NCBI RefSeq assembly: GCF_002727065.1
Contig: NZ_PDVP01000006.1
Span: 124,001-188,000 of the forward strand
DNA: 64,000 bases
Direction: 5' to 3'
From: Zhengella mangrovi
GTDB taxonomy: Bacteria; Pseudomonadota; Alphaproteobacteria; Rhizobiales; Rhizobiaceae
Shown here: positions 18,038-29,246 of the stretch, in pieces
How the letters are laid out: the number at the start of each line of letters is the position of its first letter
Position numbering within the stretch: the first letter of the stretch is position 1
Notes under the pieces: model-generated
What the model saw: only the letters and a program-made list of their open reading frames with translations
Databases searched by the model: none
Told to the model about the DNA's origin: nothing
Program-made: the position numbers and the translations under genes

Positions 18038-18718
18038 TCAACCCGGCATGGGCAGGAGGCCCGGGAGGGCTAGCGGGGCCTGCTTGAGCCACAGCGTGGC
18101 GCCGGAAGCGCCAACCGTTCCGGCAAGGTCCATCCCGGCCGGAAAACGGCCCCAGCTCTGCGCCTGCCACCGTTCCCCGGACAGGTCCAGGCTGCCGGCG
18201 AGGACCAGGACCTCCAGCCCTTCGCCGGTGGAAAGGTGCAGCGGCGCATCCGGGCGGCAGTCCTCCAGGGTCACGCGCTCGATGCCATCATCGAAAAGGA
18301 CGCGGGCGGCGGCGACACCGGGGCGCAGCGGCGCCGGATCGCCCTCGCCCGGCTGGCGAACGAGCTGGAGGTCATCGGCCTCACGGAACTGCCAGAGACG
18401 GACGAAGATGGTGCAGCCGTCCGCCGAGGCCGGGCTGTGGGAGGTGCCGGGCGGATTGCGGAAATAGCTGCCGGCGGGATAGTCGGCGTGCTCGTCCTGG
18501 AAGGTGCCTTCCAGCACGAGGATTTCCTCGCCGCCATTGTGGACATGGGCCGGAAAGGCGCTGCCCCTGGCATAGCGCACGATCGACGTGGCGCGGGCAA
18601 CCTCGCCGCCGACGCGGTAGAGCATGCGCCGGTCCACGCCCGCTGCGGGGCTCGGCACCCAGTCGAGCCGCCCCGCATGGACGATGACGGGCCGTGTCAG
18701 GTCGTCGTTGATCCGCAT
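18038..18718 (-). CDS. double-cupin (ChrR-like) protein
   Basis: 226 aa with two cupin barrels. The first holds the metal-binding set AHVHNGGEEILVLEGTF and a late His in PGTSHSP, typical of ChrR-type cupins. The second (RPDAPLHLSTGEGLEVLVLAG) is degenerate. No zinc-binding anti-sigma N-terminal domain is present and no sigma factor gene is adjacent, so it is not evidently an anti-sigma factor. It is convergent with the FCD gene. The substrate or role is unknown. Confidence 0.75.
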   Translation of the reverse strand: MRINDDLTRPVIVHAGRLDWVPSPAAGVDRRMLYRVGGEVARATSIVRYARGSAFPAHVHNGGEEILVLEGTFQDEHADYPAGSYFRNPPGTSHSPASADGCTIFVRLWQFREADDLQLVRQPGEGDPAPLRPGVAAARVLFDDGIERVTLEDCRPDAPLHLSTGEGLEVLVLAGSLDLSGERWQAQSWGRFPAGMDLAGTVGASGATLWLKQAPLALPGLLPMPG

Positions 18719-18787
18719 CGTTTCTCGCTCCCGGTTCGCTGATCAACCTAGGTTGCTGCCGCGCCGGGTCAAGGCGACAGCCGCCCT

Positions 18788-20500
18788 TCACCGCCCGGGG
18801 GCGCCGATCACCTCGAAGCGGTCGACGTCGACCATGCCGTGGTCAGTGATCTTGAGATGCGGGATCACCGGCAAGGCCAGGAAGGCGAGTTGCAGGAACG
18901 GCTCCTCCAGCGTCACGCCGAGATCGCGGGCGGCGGCGCGCAGGACGACGAGATCGTCGCGAACGGCCTCGAAGGGTTTCAGGCTCATCAGGCCGGCAAT
19001 CGGCAGCGCCACCTCGGCGACGACCGTGCCGTCGCGCACGACGACGAAACCGCCCTCGATCTCGCCCAGACGGTTGGCTGCCAGTGCCATGTCGTCGTCG
19101 CTCGTGCCGACGACGGCGATGTTGTGGTGATCGTGGCAGACGGTGGAGCCGATCGCACCGCGTTCGAGGCCGAACCCCCTGACGAAGCCGGTAGCGCGAT
19201 TGCCGTTGCGCCCGTGCCGCTCGATCACGGCGATCTTGGCGAGATCACGGGCCGGATCGGCCCGCTTGAGGCCGGCCTGCGGCACCATGTCCTCGACCAG
19301 GTGATGCGTGATGATCTTGCCCGGCTCGATGCCGATGACATGGGTTTCGGCGCTGTTGGCGCGGTGCGCCAGATCGCCCGCCTCGACGCGTCCGGCCCGG
19401 ACCGAAGCGCGCGCGACCGGCTCGACGGTTTCCCTTGCGGCGAACAGCGCCTCGTCGACCACCCGGCCGGCCGAAAGCACCATGCCGGCATGGCAGTTTT
19501 CCAGGCTGTCGAGCACGACGAGGTCGGCGCGCCAGCCCGGGGCGACCAGCCCGCGGTCCTGCAGGCGAAAGGCACGTGCCGCCGAAATGGAAGCCGCGCG
19601 GTAGACGGCCAGCGGCGGCGCGCCGCAGGCGATGGCATGGCGGATCATGTAATCGAGGTGGCCGTGCTCGGCGATATCGAGCGGATTGCGATCGTCGGTG
19701 CACAGGGCGATGAAGGGTGAATTGCGCTCGGTGATAACCGGCATCAGCGCGTCGAGGTCCTTGGACACCGAGCCTTCGCGGATCAGCACGTGCATGCCCT
19801 TGGAAAGCTTCTCCATCGCCTCGTCTGCGGCCGTCGTCTCGTGGTCGGTCCGGATGCCTGCGGCGAGATAGCCGTTGAGCGCGAAGCCGCGCACCAGCGG
19901 GGCGTGGCCATCCTTGTGGCGGTCGGCAAAGGCCTCCAGCTTGGCCATGCAGGCCGGATCGCAGGCCAGGACGCCCGGGTAGTTCATGAACTCAGCCAGG
20001 CCTATGACCTTCGGGTGGTCCATGAAGGGCACGAGATCGGCCGCTTCCAGCCTCGCGCCGGAGGTTTCCATCTCGGTCGACGGGACGCAACTCGACAGTT
20101 GCACGCGCAGGTCCATGGCGACGCGTTCGGCGCAGTCGAGGAAATAGCGGATACCCGTCGTGCCGGCGACGTTGGCGATCTCGTGGGGATCGCAGATGGC
20201 CGTCGTCACGCCGCGCGGCAGGACGCAGCGATCGAACTCGAAGGGCGTGACGAGCGAGCTTTCGACGTGGAGGTGCGTGTCGATGAAACCCGGGACGACG
20301 ATGCGCCCGGAGATGTCGATCTCGCGCTTGCCGTCGTAATGCGCGCAGGTGCCGACGATGGTGTCGCCGCAGATGGCGATATCGCCGGGCACCAGGTCAC
20401 CGGTGACGAGATCGAAAAAGCGGCCACCCTTGAGGACAAGGTCCGCCTTTTCCGCGCCCTGCCCCTGCCGGATTCGCCTTGCCAGTCCGTTCGCGTCCAT
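18788..20500 (-). CDS. ade: adenine deaminase
   Basis: 570 aa, close to the usual ~570-590. It converts adenine to hypoxanthine and ammonia in purine salvage. Diagnostic motifs are [16 protein letters not shown] with the metal-binding His pair, [15 protein letters not shown], and [17 protein letters not shown] late. The C-terminal third has [18 protein letters not shown], the adenine-deaminase-specific domain. An ATG at 20500 directly follows a GTG at 20503; the ATG with an AAGG site is preferred. It is probably monocistronic: no neighbour on its strand is closer than 69 bp. Confidence 0.92.
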   Translation of the reverse strand: MDANGLARRIRQGQGAEKADLVLKGGRFFDLVTGDLVPGDIAICGDTIVGTCAHYDGKREIDISGRIVVPGFIDTHLHVESSLVTPFEFDRCVLPRGVTTAICDPHEIANVAGTTGIRYFLDCAERVAMDLRVQLSSCVPSTEMETSGARLEAADLVPFMDHPKVIGLAEFMNYPGVLACDPACMAKLEAFADRHKDGHAPLVRGFALNGYLAAGIRTDHETTAADEAMEKLSKGMHVLIREGSVSKDLDALMPVITERNSPFIALCTDDRNPLDIAEHGHLDYMIRHAIACGAPPLAVYRAASISAARAFRLQDRGLVAPGWRADLVVLDSLENCHAGMVLSAGRVVDEALFAARETVEPVARASVRAGRVEAGDLAHRANSAETHVIGIEPGKIITHHLVEDMVPQAGLKRADPARDLAKIAVIERHGRNGNRATGFVRGFGLERGAIGSTVCHDHHNIAVVGTSDDDMALAANRLGEIEGGFVVVRDGTVVAEVALPIAGLMSLKPFEAVRDDLVVLRAAARDLGVTLEEPFLQLAFLALPVIPHLKITDHGMVDVDRFEVIGAPGR

Positions 20501-20588
20501 CACCTGAAGCCTTTCCTTGCCGCAACCACCCGGGCATTGGAGCGAAAAGGCGATGGGGGCGCAATGGCCGGATGCACGATCGCCAAAG

Positions 20589-20617
20589 AAAAAGCCCGGC
20601 TCCTCGCGGAGCCGGGC
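20589..20617 (-). terminator. rho-independent terminator of hupB
   Basis: On the minus strand a perfect 10-bp stem (GCCCGGCTCC / GGAGCCGGGC) closes a GCGA loop and is followed by TTTTT. It starts 26 bp after the hupB stop. Confidence 0.9.
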
Positions 20618-20642
20618 CTGGTCGTCCGATCCGTGATCGAAA

Positions 20643-20915
20643 TCAGTTGACGGCGTCTTTCAGACCCTTGCCAGCCGAGAACTTCGGCACGTTGCGTGCC
20701 GGGATCTCGACGGCCTTGCCGGTCTGCGGGTTGCGGCCGGTGGTGGCCTCACGACGCGAAACGGAGAAGTTGCCGAAACCGACGAGGCGAACGTCGCCGC
20801 CGTTCTTCAGTTCAGCCGCAATGGCTTCAAAGACCGCATCCGTCGCGGACTGGGCATCGGCCTTCGAAAGGCCGGCCTTTTCGGCAACAGCAGCAACCAG
20901 TTCGTTCTTGTTCAT
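20643..20915 (-). CDS. hupB: DNA-binding protein HU
   Basis: 90 aa, the standard HU length. [20 protein letters not shown] opens the dimerisation helices; [20 protein letters not shown] is the saddle and the DNA-contacting arm, ending [13 protein letters not shown]. It is a nucleoid architectural protein binding DNA without strong sequence specificity. It sits downstream of lon in the same orientation, as in many alphaproteobacteria. Both lon and hupB have their own terminators, so it is probably transcribed separately. Confidence 0.95.
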   Translation of the reverse strand: MNKNELVAAVAEKAGLSKADAQSATDAVFEAIAAELKNGGDVRLVGFGNFSVSRREATTGRNPQTGKAVEIPARNVPKFSAGKGLKDAVN

Positions 20916-21060
20916 TGGAAGTCCCTTTTAGTTAGTGCTCCTCGACCGGGATTACGACTCAACCGGCTGCGCAGGACCATATTCAGATGTGGCCGGCAAA
21001 CAAAGCCGAAAACGCACGGGCGACGCCCCAAATCCCCGGATTTCTGGGGATTCCCAAGAG

Positions 21061-21087
21061 AAAAGCCGGATCGAAGACCCGGCTTTT
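21061..21087. terminator. bidirectional terminator after lon
   Basis: A 9-bp inverted repeat (AAAAGCCGG / CCGGCTTTT) around a 9-nt loop gives an A-tract and T-tract on both strands. It lies 24 bp after the lon stop on the minus strand. Confidence 0.8.
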
Positions 21088-21110
21088 CCTAATTTAGCTA
21101 TGCAGTAGGC

Positions 21111-23534
21111 TCAATGGGCCACGCCGACCGGTTCGCCCTGGTCATCCGCCTTGGCCGGCGGCGCATCGACCGGTTCCTTCCACTCGATGGCTTCCGGCAT
21201 GCGGACGAGGGCATGTTCGAGCACCTCGCCGGCCCGGCTGACGGGAACGATCTCCAGACCTTCCTTCACGTTGTCGGGAATGTCCGGCAGGTCCTTGGCG
21301 TTGTCCTCGGGGATCAGCACCTTCTTGATGCCGCCACGGTGGGCTGCCAGGAGCTTTTCCTTGAGACCGCCGATCGGCAGCACCCGGCCCCGCAGCGTGA
21401 TCTCGCCCGTCATGGCGACATCCTTGTGCACGGGAATGCCGGTCAGGACCGACACGATGGCGGTCATCATGCCGATGCCGGCCGACGGGCCGTCCTTCGG
21501 TGTCGCGCCTTCCGGCACGTGGACGTGGATATCCCGCTTGTCGAAGAGCGGCGGCTCGATGCCGAAATCGATGGCGCGCGAGCGGACGTAGGAGGCCGCC
21601 GCCGAAATCGATTCCTTCATCACGTCACGCAGGTTGCCGGTGACGGTCATCTTGCCCTTGCCGGGCATCATGACCCCCTCGATCGTCAGCAGTTCGCCGC
21701 CGACCTCGGTCCAGGCCAGCCCGGTGACGACACCGACCTGGTCCTCGCCTTCGATCTGGCCGTAGCGGAAGCGCGGCACGCCGAGGAAATCGTCGAGATT
21801 GTCCTCCGTCACCTGAACGGACTTCTTGTTGTCCTTAAGGATGGTCGTGACGGCCTTGCGGGCCAGCGTCATCAGTTCCCGCTCGAGGTTCCGCACGCCC
21901 GCCTCGCGGGTGTAGGTGCGGATGATCCCGCGGATCGCCTCGTCGGTGACCGAGAACTCCTTGGGCTGCAGCGCATGGTCGCGCACGGCCTTGGGCAGGA
22001 GGTGGCGCTTGGCGATCTCCACCTTCTCGTCCTCGGTGTAGCCTGCGATGCGGATGATCTCCATGCGGTCCATCAGCGGCCCGGGAATGTTGAGCGTGTT
22101 GGCCGTGGTGATGAACATGACGGGCGACAGGTCGTATTCGACTTCAAGGTAGTGGTCCATGAAGTGCGAATTCTGTTCCGGGTCGAGCACCTCCAGCAGG
22201 GCCGACGACGGGTCGCCACGGAAATCCATGCCCATCTTGTCGATCTCGTCGAGCAGGAAGAGCGGATTGGCCTTGCCGGCCTTCTTCATCGACTGCATGA
22301 CCTTGCCGGGCATGGAACCGATGTAGGTGCGGCGGTGACCGCGGATCTCGGCCTCGTCACGCACGCCGCCGAGCGCCATGCGGATGTACTCGCGGCCGGT
22401 CGCCCTGGCGATCGACTTGGCGAGCGAGGTCTTGCCGACGCCGGGCGGGCCGACGAGGCACAGGATCGGGCCTTTCAGCTTGTTCTGGCGCGACTGGACC
22501 GCGAGATACTCGACGATGCGGTCCTTGACCTTGTCGAGGCCGAAATGATCCTCGTCCAGCACGTCCTGGGCGAAGTTGAGGTCCTTCTTGACCTTGGACT
22601 TCTTGCCCCAGGGCAGCGAGAGCAGCGTATCGAGGTAGTTGCGCACCACGGTGGCTTCCGCCGACATGGGCGACATGGAGCGCAGCTTCTTCAGCTCGGC
22701 ATGGGCCTTCTCGCGGGCTTCCTTGGAGAGCTTCGTCTTGGCGATGCGCTCCTCGATCTCGGATGCCTCGTCGCGGCCGTCCTCGCCTTCGCCGAGCTCC
22801 TTCTGGATCGCCTTCATCTGCTCGTTGAGATAGTACTCGCGCTGCGTCTTCTCCATCTGCCGCTTGACGCGGCTGCGGATGCGCTTCTCGACCTGGAGCA
22901 CGGAAATCTCGGCTTCCATGAAGCCCATGGCCTTCTCGAGGCGCTCCTTGACGGAGAGCGTGGCCAGCATTTCCTGCTTCTCGTTGATCTTGACCGCGAG
23001 GTGGGAGGCGACCGTGTCGGCGAGCTTGGAGAAGTCCTCGATCTGCGACGCCGCGCCGACGACCTCCGGAGAGATCTTCTTGTTCAGCTTGACGTAATTC
23101 TCGAAGTCGGCGACCACCGAACGGGCCAGCGCCTCGAGCTCGATCTGCTCTTCTTCCGGTTCGGCCAGAACCTCGACGTCAGCCTCGTGGAAGTCCTCGC
23201 GGGCGGTGAACGCGGTCACCTTCGCGCGGGCACTGCCCTCGACCAGCACCTTGACGGTGCCATCGGGAAGCTTCAGCAGCTGCAGCACGGTGGCCAGCGT
23301 CCCGACGTCGTAAATACCGTCCGGACCCGGGTCATCGACCGAGGCATCCTTCTGGGTGGCAAGCAGGATCTGTTTGTCGCCCGCCATCACATCCTCGAGG
23401 GCGCGGATGGATTTCTCGCGGCCCACGAACAGCGGCACGATCATGTGGGGAAAGACCACGATGTCGCGCAGAGGCAAAACGGCGTAGCGGCCGTTTTCAG
23501 CCCCGGAACCTCCGGCTTGGGTCGTTTCTGCCAT
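21111..23534 (-). CDS. lon: ATP-dependent protease Lon
   Basis: 807 aa, full length for LonA. The N-terminal substrate domain begins near [15 protein letters not shown]. The AAA+ module has Walker [16 protein letters not shown] and Walker [12 protein letters not shown]. The C-terminal serine protease domain has the Ser-Lys dyad in [11 protein letters not shown] and [13 protein letters not shown]. It degrades misfolded and regulatory proteins in the cytosol. The ATG at 23534 has a GGAAGG site; an upstream reading adds a basic leader with no similarity to the family. It lies downstream of clpX, past that gene's terminator. Confidence 0.96.
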   Translation of the reverse strand: MAETTQAGGSGAENGRYAVLPLRDIVVFPHMIVPLFVGREKSIRALEDVMAGDKQILLATQKDASVDDPGPDGIYDVGTLATVLQLLKLPDGTVKVLVEGSARAKVTAFTAREDFHEADVEVLAEPEEEQIELEALARSVVADFENYVKLNKKISPEVVGAASQIEDFSKLADTVASHLAVKINEKQEMLATLSVKERLEKAMGFMEAEISVLQVEKRIRSRVKRQMEKTQREYYLNEQMKAIQKELGEGEDGRDEASEIEERIAKTKLSKEAREKAHAELKKLRSMSPMSAEATVVRNYLDTLLSLPWGKKSKVKKDLNFAQDVLDEDHFGLDKVKDRIVEYLAVQSRQNKLKGPILCLVGPPGVGKTSLAKSIARATGREYIRMALGGVRDEAEIRGHRRTYIGSMPGKVMQSMKKAGKANPLFLLDEIDKMGMDFRGDPSSALLEVLDPEQNSHFMDHYLEVEYDLSPVMFITTANTLNIPGPLMDRMEIIRIAGYTEDEKVEIAKRHLLPKAVRDHALQPKEFSVTDEAIRGIIRTYTREAGVRNLERELMTLARKAVTTILKDNKKSVQVTEDNLDDFLGVPRFRYGQIEGEDQVGVVTGLAWTEVGGELLTIEGVMMPGKGKMTVTGNLRDVMKESISAAASYVRSRAIDFGIEPPLFDKRDIHVHVPEGATPKDGPSAGIGMMTAIVSVLTGIPVHKDVAMTGEITLRGRVLPIGGLKEKLLAAHRGGIKKVLIPEDNAKDLPDIPDNVKEGLEIVPVSRAGEVLEHALVRMPEAIEWKEPVDAPPAKADDQGEPVGVAH

Positions 23535-23647
23535 GTTCTTTTCCTTCCTGGCCCATCGGGCCCTGCTGCAACGCTTCAAGCCACCCCTTCTTGTTGCGGC
23601 GGCGGGCTTCCTGCGTCCAAACGGACCGGCGCTCCGGTCCCTGTTGC

Positions 23648-23678
23648 ATAAGTGGAGAAGGCGTATCCTGTTTTCAAG
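23648..23678 (-). promoter_or_regulatory. candidate RpoH-type promoter of lon
   Basis: On the minus strand CTTGAA (23673-23678) is followed after 17 nt by CCACTTAT (23648-23655), about 114 bp before the lon start. The -35 matches the CTTGAA of alphaproteobacterial heat-shock promoters; the -10 match is only partial. A similar arrangement stands before clpX. Confidence 0.35.
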
Positions 23679-23764
23679 GCGACGCACATACACGTGATTC
23701 CAAGACTACCCCGACAGCCAGCGAAGGCCAATTGATCCGGATCGCGAATTCACCGCCTTTGCAA

Positions 23765-23790
23765 GAAAAAGGCGGACCCATGGGCCCGCC
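23765..23790 (-). terminator. rho-independent terminator of clpX
   Basis: On the minus strand GGCGGGCCCATGGGTCCGCC forms a hairpin with one mismatch, followed by TTTTT. It begins 27 bp after the clpX stop. Confidence 0.8.
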
Positions 23791-23816
23791 TCGCATCGTT
23801 CGGTGTCCGGAGCCGA

Positions 23817-25091
<1,275 letters not shown>

Positions 25092-25377
25092 ATCACCTGT
25101 CCTTCCAAGCGCTCCGTCAGAGAGCCTGCCCATTTCGAAGTCAAACCTGAACGGCGAGACAACGGTATGGAATCACCTAATCTACGAGCCAAGCACAAAT
25201 TCCGGAATCCGGCAATGACCCGCCCTTCAACCATGAAGCCTAGCGCTCCCGGTTTCAACATATACTTAACGTAGGCGTTTTGACGGCAAATGCCACCTTT
25301 GGCGGACGGCGCCGCCATCGGGGTTTCGGGCAGCCGCCGCGCGCGGGACGTGCCGGCCGCCTCCGTCGGGCCGGCGA
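25092..25377 (-). promoter_or_regulatory. clpP-clpX intergenic region with a possible heat-shock promoter
   Basis: 286 bp without a supported gene. On the minus strand CTTGGC (25188-25193), 17 nt, then CCATAC (25165-25170) resembles the spacing of the lon candidate. No clpP terminator with a T-run was found, so some read-through from clpP is possible. Confidence 0.3.
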
Positions 25378-26007
25378 TCACTCGCCGGCACCGTCCACGG
25401 CATCGCGCGTGGTGATGACCCGGTCGATCAGGCCCCAGGCCTTCGCCTCGTCGGCCGTCATGAAATGGTCGCGGTCGAGCGTGTTCTCGACGGTGTCGTA
25501 ATCGTTGCCGGTGTGCGTGACATAGACCTCGTTGAGGCGCTTCTTCAGCTTGATGATGTCCTGGGCATGGCGCTCGATGTCGGAGGCCTGGCCCTGGAAG
25601 CCGCCGGAGGGCTGGTGCACCATGATGCGCGCGTTCGGCGTGGCAAAGCGCATGTCCTTGTGACCGGCACACAGCAGCAGCGAACCCATGGACGCGGCTT
25701 GGCCGATGCAGAGCGTGGACACGGCCGGCTTGATGAACTGCATGGTGTCATAGATGGCCATGCCGGACGTCACGACGCCGCCGGGCGAATTGATGTAGAG
25801 GGAGATTTCCTTCTTCGGATTCTCCGCTTCCAGGAACAGGAGCTGGGCGCAGACCAGCGTAGCCATGCCGTCCTCGATGGGACCGGTGATGAAAATGATG
25901 CGCTCCTTCAGCAGGCGCGAAAAGATGTCATAGGCGCGCTCGCCGCGATTGGTCTGCTCCACGACCATCGGAACGAGGTTCATGGCGGTTTCGACGGGGT
26001 CCCTCAT
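25378..26007 (-). CDS. clpP: ATP-dependent Clp protease proteolytic subunit ClpP
   Basis: 209 aa. The catalytic triad is Ser106 (QAASMGS), His131 (MVHQPSGG) and Asp180 (NTLDRDHFM). [12 protein letters not shown] forms the oxyanion strand. It assembles a barrel with ClpX or ClpA for regulated proteolysis. The Met at 26007 carries an AAGGAAAG site; the preceding residues in the open frame lack similarity to ClpP. The clpP-clpX-lon-hupB order is typical of Hyphomicrobiales. Confidence 0.97.
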   Translation of the reverse strand: MRDPVETAMNLVPMVVEQTNRGERAYDIFSRLLKERIIFITGPIEDGMATLVCAQLLFLEAENPKKEISLYINSPGGVVTSGMAIYDTMQFIKPAVSTLCIGQAASMGSLLLCAGHKDMRFATPNARIMVHQPSGGFQGQASDIERHAQDIIKLKKRLNEVYVTHTGNDYDTVENTLDRDHFMTADEAKAWGLIDRVITTRDAVDGAGE

Positions 26008-26312
26008 CGCGATCACTTTCCTTTGTCGGCTGGGCCGGACGGGCGGACGCCCGGGGCCATGAATCAAACTGTCTCTTGCTCTCCGGCCCTAGATAATGGC
26101 TCGGCCTACCGGGGCGCAAGGGCAGGCGGCAAGACCCGCGGCGAATAACGGTTCCCGCGGGGCCTGCCAAGCAGTTTCACGCAAGGAAAAACAACCGAAG
26201 GCTAATATTCGATGAATGGCGCCGCATCCATTCACGCCGTGCCGATCATGCCCCGGTCAGATCCCGCGCCGGACCCGTTCCGTTTCACCGGCGAAGGGGA
26301 TATGACAGCGTC
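26008..26312. other. intergenic region clpP / P450
   Basis: 305 bp between divergently transcribed genes. It must carry both promoters. TAATAT at 26203-26208 could be a -10 for the P450 gene, but no matching -35 was found. No repeat, hairpin terminator or small gene is supported. Confidence 0.4.
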
Positions 26313-27536
26313 ATGCGCGACCTGCCCTCCTCCTTCCGGCTTTCCGGGACCCGCCTTCACCTCGATCCGCACGACGATGCCTTCGTTCAGGACCCCTACC
26401 CGAGCTACGAACGGCTGCAGGCAGAAGCGCCCGTCTTCTACTGGGAAGACTACGGGCTGTGGTGCGCGGCCGGGTTCGCAACGGTCAACGCGCTGCTGCG
26501 CGACCGGCGGCTCGGCCGGGAAAACCGCTGGGGTGCGCCGCTGACCTGCGGCGCGGAACGGGCGCACCTGGCCGATTTCGACGCCGTGGAACGCCACTCG
26601 CTGCTGGAGCGCGAGCCGCCGGTGCACACGCGGCTGCGGGCGCTGGTCAACAAGGCCTTCGTGTCGCGCCAGGTGGAACGGCTGCGTCCGTCCATCCGGT
26701 CGCTGGCGGAAGAGCTGGCCGATGGGCTTCAACCGGGCGACGACCTGATCGCCCGCTTCGCGACGCCGATCCCGGTCGCGGTGATTTCCGACATGCTGGG
26801 CGTGCCAAGGGACATGGCCCCGCGCCTGCTGGACTGGTCGCACCGGATGGTGGCCATGTACATGCACGGGCGCAGCCGCGCCGACGAGGACAGCGCCAAC
26901 CGCGCGGCGGCGGAGTTCTCACGCTTCCTGCGCGAACTGATCGCCGGGCAGGACCGCGGCCGGGGCGACGATCTCCTGTCGGTGCTCATGGCGGCCCGCG
27001 ACCATGGCGAGAAGCTTTCGGAAGACGAGCTGGTGACCTCGGTCATCCTGCTGCTCAACGCCGGCCACGAGGCGACCGTTCACCAGGCCGGCAATGCCAT
27101 CGCCACGCTCCTGGCGCAGGGCGGCGACCCGCGCCGGTTCTTCGCCTCGACGGTGCAGACAACAGCGACGGTCGAGGAGTGCCTGCGCTTCGATGCCCCG
27201 CTGCACATGTTCACACGCTTTGCCTACGAGCCCGTCGACCTCGGACCGGTGACGCTCGCGCCCGGCCAGCAGGTCGGCCTCCTGCTCGGCGCCGCCAACC
27301 GCGACGGGGCCGCCTTTGCCGAACCGCACCGGTTCCTGCCCGGGCGTGCGGACCAGAAGAACGTCACCTTCGGCGCAGGCATCCATTTCTGCATCGGTGC
27401 GCCGCTGGCCCGGCTGGAACTGCAGGAAGCGCTCGGCGTGCTGTTCGAACGTCATCCCGGTCTCGCGCTCGCCGGGCCGCCGCGCTATCGCGACGCCTAT
27501 CATTTCCACGGGCTGGAACGGCTGATCATCGCCTGA
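26313..27536 (+). CDS. cytochrome P450
   Basis: 407 aa soluble bacterial P450. The heme-binding loop is FGAGIHFCIGAPLARLE with the Cys ligand at residue 360. The oxygen-activating helix I reads LLLNAGHEATVHQAGNA, and the ExxR pair lies in EECLRFDAP. Glu replaces the more common Asp before Thr in helix I, which is a known variant. It would be a cytosolic monooxygenase needing a ferredoxin and reductase, and neither is encoded nearby. The substrate is unknown. No membrane anchor is present. Confidence 0.92.
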   Translation: MRDLPSSFRLSGTRLHLDPHDDAFVQDPYPSYERLQAEAPVFYWEDYGLWCAAGFATVNALLRDRRLGRENRWGAPLTCGAERAHLADFDAVERHSLLEREPPVHTRLRALVNKAFVSRQVERLRPSIRSLAEELADGLQPGDDLIARFATPIPVAVISDMLGVPRDMAPRLLDWSHRMVAMYMHGRSRADEDSANRAAAEFSRFLRELIAGQDRGRGDDLLSVLMAARDHGEKLSEDELVTSVILLLNAGHEATVHQAGNAIATLLAQGGDPRRFFASTVQTTATVEECLRFDAPLHMFTRFAYEPVDLGPVTLAPGQQVGLLLGAANRDGAAFAEPHRFLPGRADQKNVTFGAGIHFCIGAPLARLELQEALGVLFERHPGLALAGPPRYRDAYHFHGLERLIIA

Positions 27537-27668
27537 CGCGGACCGGATCCCCGGCCATTTGACGATGAAGACAAATTGGCCGGCCCGCATCAACGCGGAA
27601 TTAATCCCGTCAGGGCATGTATTCTTTCGTGCGGGAAAGATGATCGGTGGAAACGCCGGGGGTAAGTC

Positions 27669-28136
27669 GTGTTTGGAAACAATCAGAAAATCTTCGACGT
27701 TGCTGTCGAACTGGTCGACGGCATGTCGCTGACGGGGAAGGTGGTGACCGCGGCGGGGTCCTCGCTGGAAGGCGTGCTGTCGCGCGAAACGCCGTTTCTC
27801 GATTTCACCGCCGCGGACGGACAACGGCAGTTCCTGGCCAAGCACCGCATTGCGGCCGTGACGCCGCTGGAACCGTTGCGCAAGCCGGAACTCAGGCCGG
27901 CCGATCCCGACCGGCTGGACTGTTTCGAGATGCTGGGGCTGACGCGCGGCGTTTCGCTGGACGATGCCCGCGAGGCATTTCACCGGTTGGCCAAACTCTA
28001 CCATCCGGACCGGATATCCGGCATGGACCTGCCCGGCGAGGTGGTGCGCTACATGAACGAGATGTCGCGGCAGATCAACCTGGCCTTCCACGCGGTCAGG
28101 GCCGAGTACCAGTCGGGCCGGCGCGCGGCGCAATGA
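27669..28136 (+). CDS. short J-domain protein
   Basis: 155 aa from a GTG start with a GGGGG-rich site upstream. Residues 1-70 look like a small beta-rich domain (FDVAVELVDGMSLTGKVVTA, then LAKHRIAAVTPLEP) of unknown type. Residues ~84-150 are a J domain with the HPD triad at 112-114 (AKLYHPDRISGMD). J domains stimulate the ATPase of DnaK-type chaperones. The G/F-rich and zinc-finger parts of DnaJ are absent, so this is a specialised co-chaperone. Its TGA is part of TGATCA, which also holds the stop of the convergent cupin gene. Confidence 0.85.
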   Translation: MFGNNQKIFDVAVELVDGMSLTGKVVTAAGSSLEGVLSRETPFLDFTAADGQRQFLAKHRIAAVTPLEPLRKPELRPADPDRLDCFEMLGLTRGVSLDDAREAFHRLAKLYHPDRISGMDLPGEVVRYMNEMSRQINLAFHAVRAEYQSGRRAAQ

Positions 28137-28481
28137 TCACAGGCGGATCACGTAGTCCTTGCGTGTCGTTTCCAGCACTTCCCACGTCCCCCGGAAGCCG
28201 GGCCGCAGGATGAAGCTGTCGCCGGCCTCTACCCGCACGGCCTCGCCGCCCTCCTCCGCGATCACCGACACGCCTTCCAGGATGCGGCAATATTCCCATT
28301 CGTCGTAGGAAATGCGCCACGCGCCGGGCGTCGATTGCCAGATACCGCAGTAGAGGCCATCGCGCTCCTCGAGGTTCCAGGTGGTGTGGACCGGGTCCCC
28401 GGCGAGCACCTTTTCCGGATCCGGGCGGGAAACCTCGGGTTCGACGGACGGGACGACGGGACAAAAGTGCGGTTCTGGCAT
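28137..28481 (-). CDS. small cupin-domain protein
   Basis: 114 aa, one cupin barrel of the DUF861/EutQ-like sort: CGIWQSTPGAWRISYDEWEY, then RILEGVSVIAEEGGE and GDSFILRPGFRGTWEV. Trp/Tyr-rich strands and DEWEYCRILEG match that group, which is often linked to ureidoglycine or ethanolamine chemistry or is unassigned. It lies 30 bp downstream of the SDR gene on the same strand. The role is unknown. Confidence 0.75.
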   Translation of the reverse strand: MPEPHFCPVVPSVEPEVSRPDPEKVLAGDPVHTTWNLEERDGLYCGIWQSTPGAWRISYDEWEYCRILEGVSVIAEEGGEAVRVEAGDSFILRPGFRGTWEVLETTRKDYVIRL

Positions 28482-28511
28482 GACGGATCTCCGGAGGGTC
28501 GCCGCGGCAGC

Positions 28512-29216
28512 CTACCAGGGGATGGCAGCGCCGCGATGGTCATAGAGGCCGCCGGATTGCTCCGGCGTCAAGGCGTCGAGAACGGAAAGCAGGTCTTTCG
28601 CCGCCACTGCGGGCGGGCGCACGTCCAGACCTGCCTTGGCAAAAGGCTGCGACAGCAGGCTGTCGACCGTGCCCGGATGCAGGGCGACGCAGATGGCGTG
28701 CGGGTTGCGACGCGCCAGTTCAATGGACGCGGTGCGCACGAACTGGTTCAGCGCCGCCTTCGACGCGCGATAGGCATGCCAGCCTCCCAGACGGTTGTCG
28801 GAAATGGAGCCGACGCGGGCCGACAGCGTCGCAAAGGCGGATTTCCCGTCGCGCGGCAGCAGCGGCAGCATGTGCTTCATCAGGAGCCCGGGGCCGATGG
28901 CGTTGACAGCGAAGGCATGGGCCATATGCGCCGGGTCGACCTGACGCAGGGCCTTTTCGGGCATGAACCGGTCGTCGTGAAGGAAGCCGGTCGCATCAAT
29001 GACGAGGCGCAGCGGCAGACCGGCTCCCGCCAACCAGGCCGCAGCGGCTGCGATCGAGGCTTCGTCGGTCAGGTCAATGCCGGGTGCCGAACGACGCGAC
29101 AGCCGGATGACCCGCGAAAAACGGCCGGCCGCCTCCAGCCTGTCAGCAAGCGCTTTGCCGATCGCCCCCGTCGATCCGATCACGGCGGCCAGGCCGCCCG
29201 CAGGAAAGGTATCCAT
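28512..29216 (-). CDS. short-chain dehydrogenase/reductase
   Basis: 234 aa SDR. The cofactor motif is AAVIGSTGAIGKALADRL, a GxxGxxG variant. The active site keeps Ser in ARVGSISDN and the Tyr-x3-Lys pair in AYRASKAALN. The C-terminal PGTVDS is typical of the CsgA-like SDR group. It is an NAD(P)-dependent oxidoreductase of unknown substrate. It stands 30 bp after metY, so it may be co-transcribed with that gene. Confidence 0.88.
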   Translation of the reverse strand: MDTFPAGGLAAVIGSTGAIGKALADRLEAAGRFSRVIRLSRRSAPGIDLTDEASIAAAAAWLAGAGLPLRLVIDATGFLHDDRFMPEKALRQVDPAHMAHAFAVNAIGPGLLMKHMLPLLPRDGKSAFATLSARVGSISDNRLGGWHAYRASKAALNQFVRTASIELARRNPHAICVALHPGTVDSLLSQPFAKAGLDVRPPAVAAKDLLSVLDALTPEQSGGLYDHRGAAIPW

Positions 29217-29246
29217 GCGAGCGACCTGGCGCCGGACCTCTCAAGG

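Noticed and set aside
20916-21060. Promoter of hupB (TTGTTT-N16-TATGGT on the minus strand)
   Set aside because: Both hexamers match the consensus poorly and the spacer is 16; not strong enough to list.
27537-27668. Extra small gene between P450 and the J-domain gene
   Set aside because: No frame with a start, ribosome binding site and coding bias; it is simply the promoter region.
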